DNA of 7,092 nucleotides from assembly GCA_030617485.1 (NCBI GenBank), contig JAUWVK010000080.1:1-7092 (forward strand), in the 5' to 3' direction. The notes under the pieces were generated by a model. It was not told the DNA's origin and made no database searches. It saw nothing but the letters and a program-made list of their open reading frames with translations. This DNA comes from Gammaproteobacteria bacterium (GTDB lineage Bacteria > Pseudomonadota > Gammaproteobacteria > SZUA-152). Positions 6,328 through 7,092 of the stretch are shown here, one piece after another. The translations under genes and the position numbers were made by a program. Each line of letters opens with the position of its first letter. Within the stretch, counting starts at the first letter, position 1.

Positions 6328-6651
6328 ATGAAAGGTGGTATCGGCAAACTCATGAAGCAGGCTCAGGAAATGCAGGCCAACATGCAAAAAGCCCAGGAAG
6401 AGCTGGCTAATATGGAAGTCACCGGCAATTCAGGTGGCGGATTAGTCACAGTGGTAATGACTGGACGCCACGACGTAAAACGCGTGTCGATCGACGATAG
6501 CCTGATGGCTGATGACAAAGACATGCTCGAAGACCTGCTGGCCGCCGCCGTCAATGACGCCGTACGTCAGGTGGAAAAAACCAGCCAGGAAAAAATGTCT
6601 GGCATGACCTCGGGGATGAACTTGCCCGGCGGTATGAAACTGCCTTTCTAG
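6328..6651 (+). CDS. ybaB: YbaB/EbfC family nucleoid-associated DNA-binding protein
   Basis: The 107-residue product matches the YbaB/EbfC family in length and sequence (109 residues in E. coli). Members form dimers shaped like tweezers that bind DNA and are thought to act in nucleoid organisation or gene regulation, often encoded between dnaX and recR. Visible features are an N-terminal amphipathic helix rich in Met, Gln and Lys (about 6-30), the central [24 protein letters not shown] strand region beginning at about residue 33, a second helix [14 protein letters not shown] (about 65-78), and a flexible Gly/Met-rich tail ending in MKLPF. The start is firm: GGGAG (6316-6320) lies 7 bases before the ATG. 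A 94-base gap with its own promoter separates it from dnaX, and 24 bases separate it from recR. Confidence 0.95.
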   Translation: MKGGIGKLMKQAQEMQANMQKAQEELANMEVTGNSGGGLVTVVMTGRHDVKRVSIDDSLMADDKDMLEDLLAAAVNDAVRQVEKTSQEKMSGMTSGMNLPGGMKLPF

Positions 6652-6675
6652 AATCACTTCCCAGAAGAACTCTTT

Positions 6676-7092
6676 GTGGCATTCAGTCCCTTAATCAATC
6701 GCCTAATTGAAGATCTACGTTGCCTGCCCGGCGTTGGTCCCAAATCTGCCCAGCGTATGGCCTTTCACCTGCTAGAGCGCGACCGGGAAGGTGCCAAACG
6801 ATTAGCCGCATCGCTCACTGAGGCCGCTGAACGTGTCGGTCATTGTCAGCAATGTCGCACTCTCAGTGAAACGGATATTTGCCCCCTGTGCGCCAATGCT
6901 AATCGGGACCGCAGCCTGCTCTGCGTAGTGGAGTCCCCCGCTGATGTCCGCGCCATCGAACAGGCGACCCACTACCAGGGCCAGTATTTTGTGCTCATGG
7001 GGCATCTTTCTCCGTTGGATGGAATTGGCCCAGAGGACCTCGGCCTTGAACAACTGGACAGCCGCCTGAATGAAGGCGATATCAAGGAAGTG
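6676..7092 (+). CDS. recR: Recombination mediator protein RecR (5' part, cut by the window end)
   Basis: The frame is open from GTG 6676 to the last base, giving 139 of the usual roughly 200 residues. RecR acts with RecF and RecO to load RecA on SSB-coated single-stranded DNA at gaps. Visible are the helix-hairpin-helix [19 protein letters not shown] (15-33), the four zinc cysteines C57, C60, C69 and C72, and the start of the Toprim domain with CVVESPAD (83-90) and [20 protein letters not shown] is the only start codon in frame after the stop TAG at 6649-6651 that retains the conserved SPL N-terminus. The ribosome site is weak (AGAAG, 6663-6667, about 8 bases upstream). The C-terminal part of Toprim and the Walker-B-like tail lie beyond the window. 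It is 24 bases after ybaB and probably in the same transcript. Confidence 0.96.
   Translation, partial: MAFSPLINRLIEDLRCLPGVGPKSAQRMAFHLLERDREGAKRLAASLTEAAERVGHCQQCRTLSETDICPLCANANRDRSLLCVVESPADVRAIEQATHYQGQYFVLMGHLSPLDGIGPEDLGLEQLDSRLNEGDIKEV

Noticed and set aside
6802..7053. 83-codon minus-strand frame inside recR, and similar antisense frames in dnaX and ybaB
   Set aside because: They are antisense shadows of well-supported genes and show no independent motif.

Overview
The window looks like a chromosomal segment of a gammaproteobacterium. The right-hand third has the order SRP RNA (ffs) - dnaX - ybaB - recR, a conserved arrangement in that class, and every one of these genes is recognisable from diagnostic motifs. 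The genus cannot be named from this sequence. A periplasmic c-type haem sensor domain implies that the cell has a cytochrome c maturation system.

Layout: (1) 1-120 is the 3' end of an unrecognised gene. (2) 121-1116 (+) encodes an exported metallo-beta-lactamase-fold protein whose first zinc motif is lost; it starts directly after the preceding stop codon. (3) 1139-4118 (-) is a two-gene signalling operon: an 869-residue membrane histidine kinase and a 125-residue stand-alone receiver protein, overlapping by 8 bases. The kinase has a periplasmic DUF3365-type domain with a CxxCH haem site, three PAS domains and a HisKA_2/HATPase core. (4) 4119-4619 is a 501-base divergent intergenic region. 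It holds a good promoter for the kinase, an 11-base-arm dyad just upstream of it, the SRP RNA gene (about 4379-4494) and a structured stretch before dnaX. (5) 4620-7092 (+) holds dnaX, ybaB with its own likely promoter, and recR, which is cut by the window end.

The right half is housekeeping: the SRP RNA for co-translational membrane targeting, the clamp-loader tau subunit, a small DNA-binding protein and a recombinational repair factor. The left half looks accessory and is visibly more AT-rich. Its kinase and receiver plausibly form one phosphorelay that senses a periplasmic redox or gas-type signal through haem. The receiver has no output domain, so its target is not visible here. The metallo-beta-lactamase-like gene converges on this operon and is not demonstrably part of it.

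I see no strong case for a wholly new system. The items most worth a second look are the degenerate zinc motif, the haem-sensor kinase/orphan receiver pair with its putative operator, and the structured region between ffs and dnaX.
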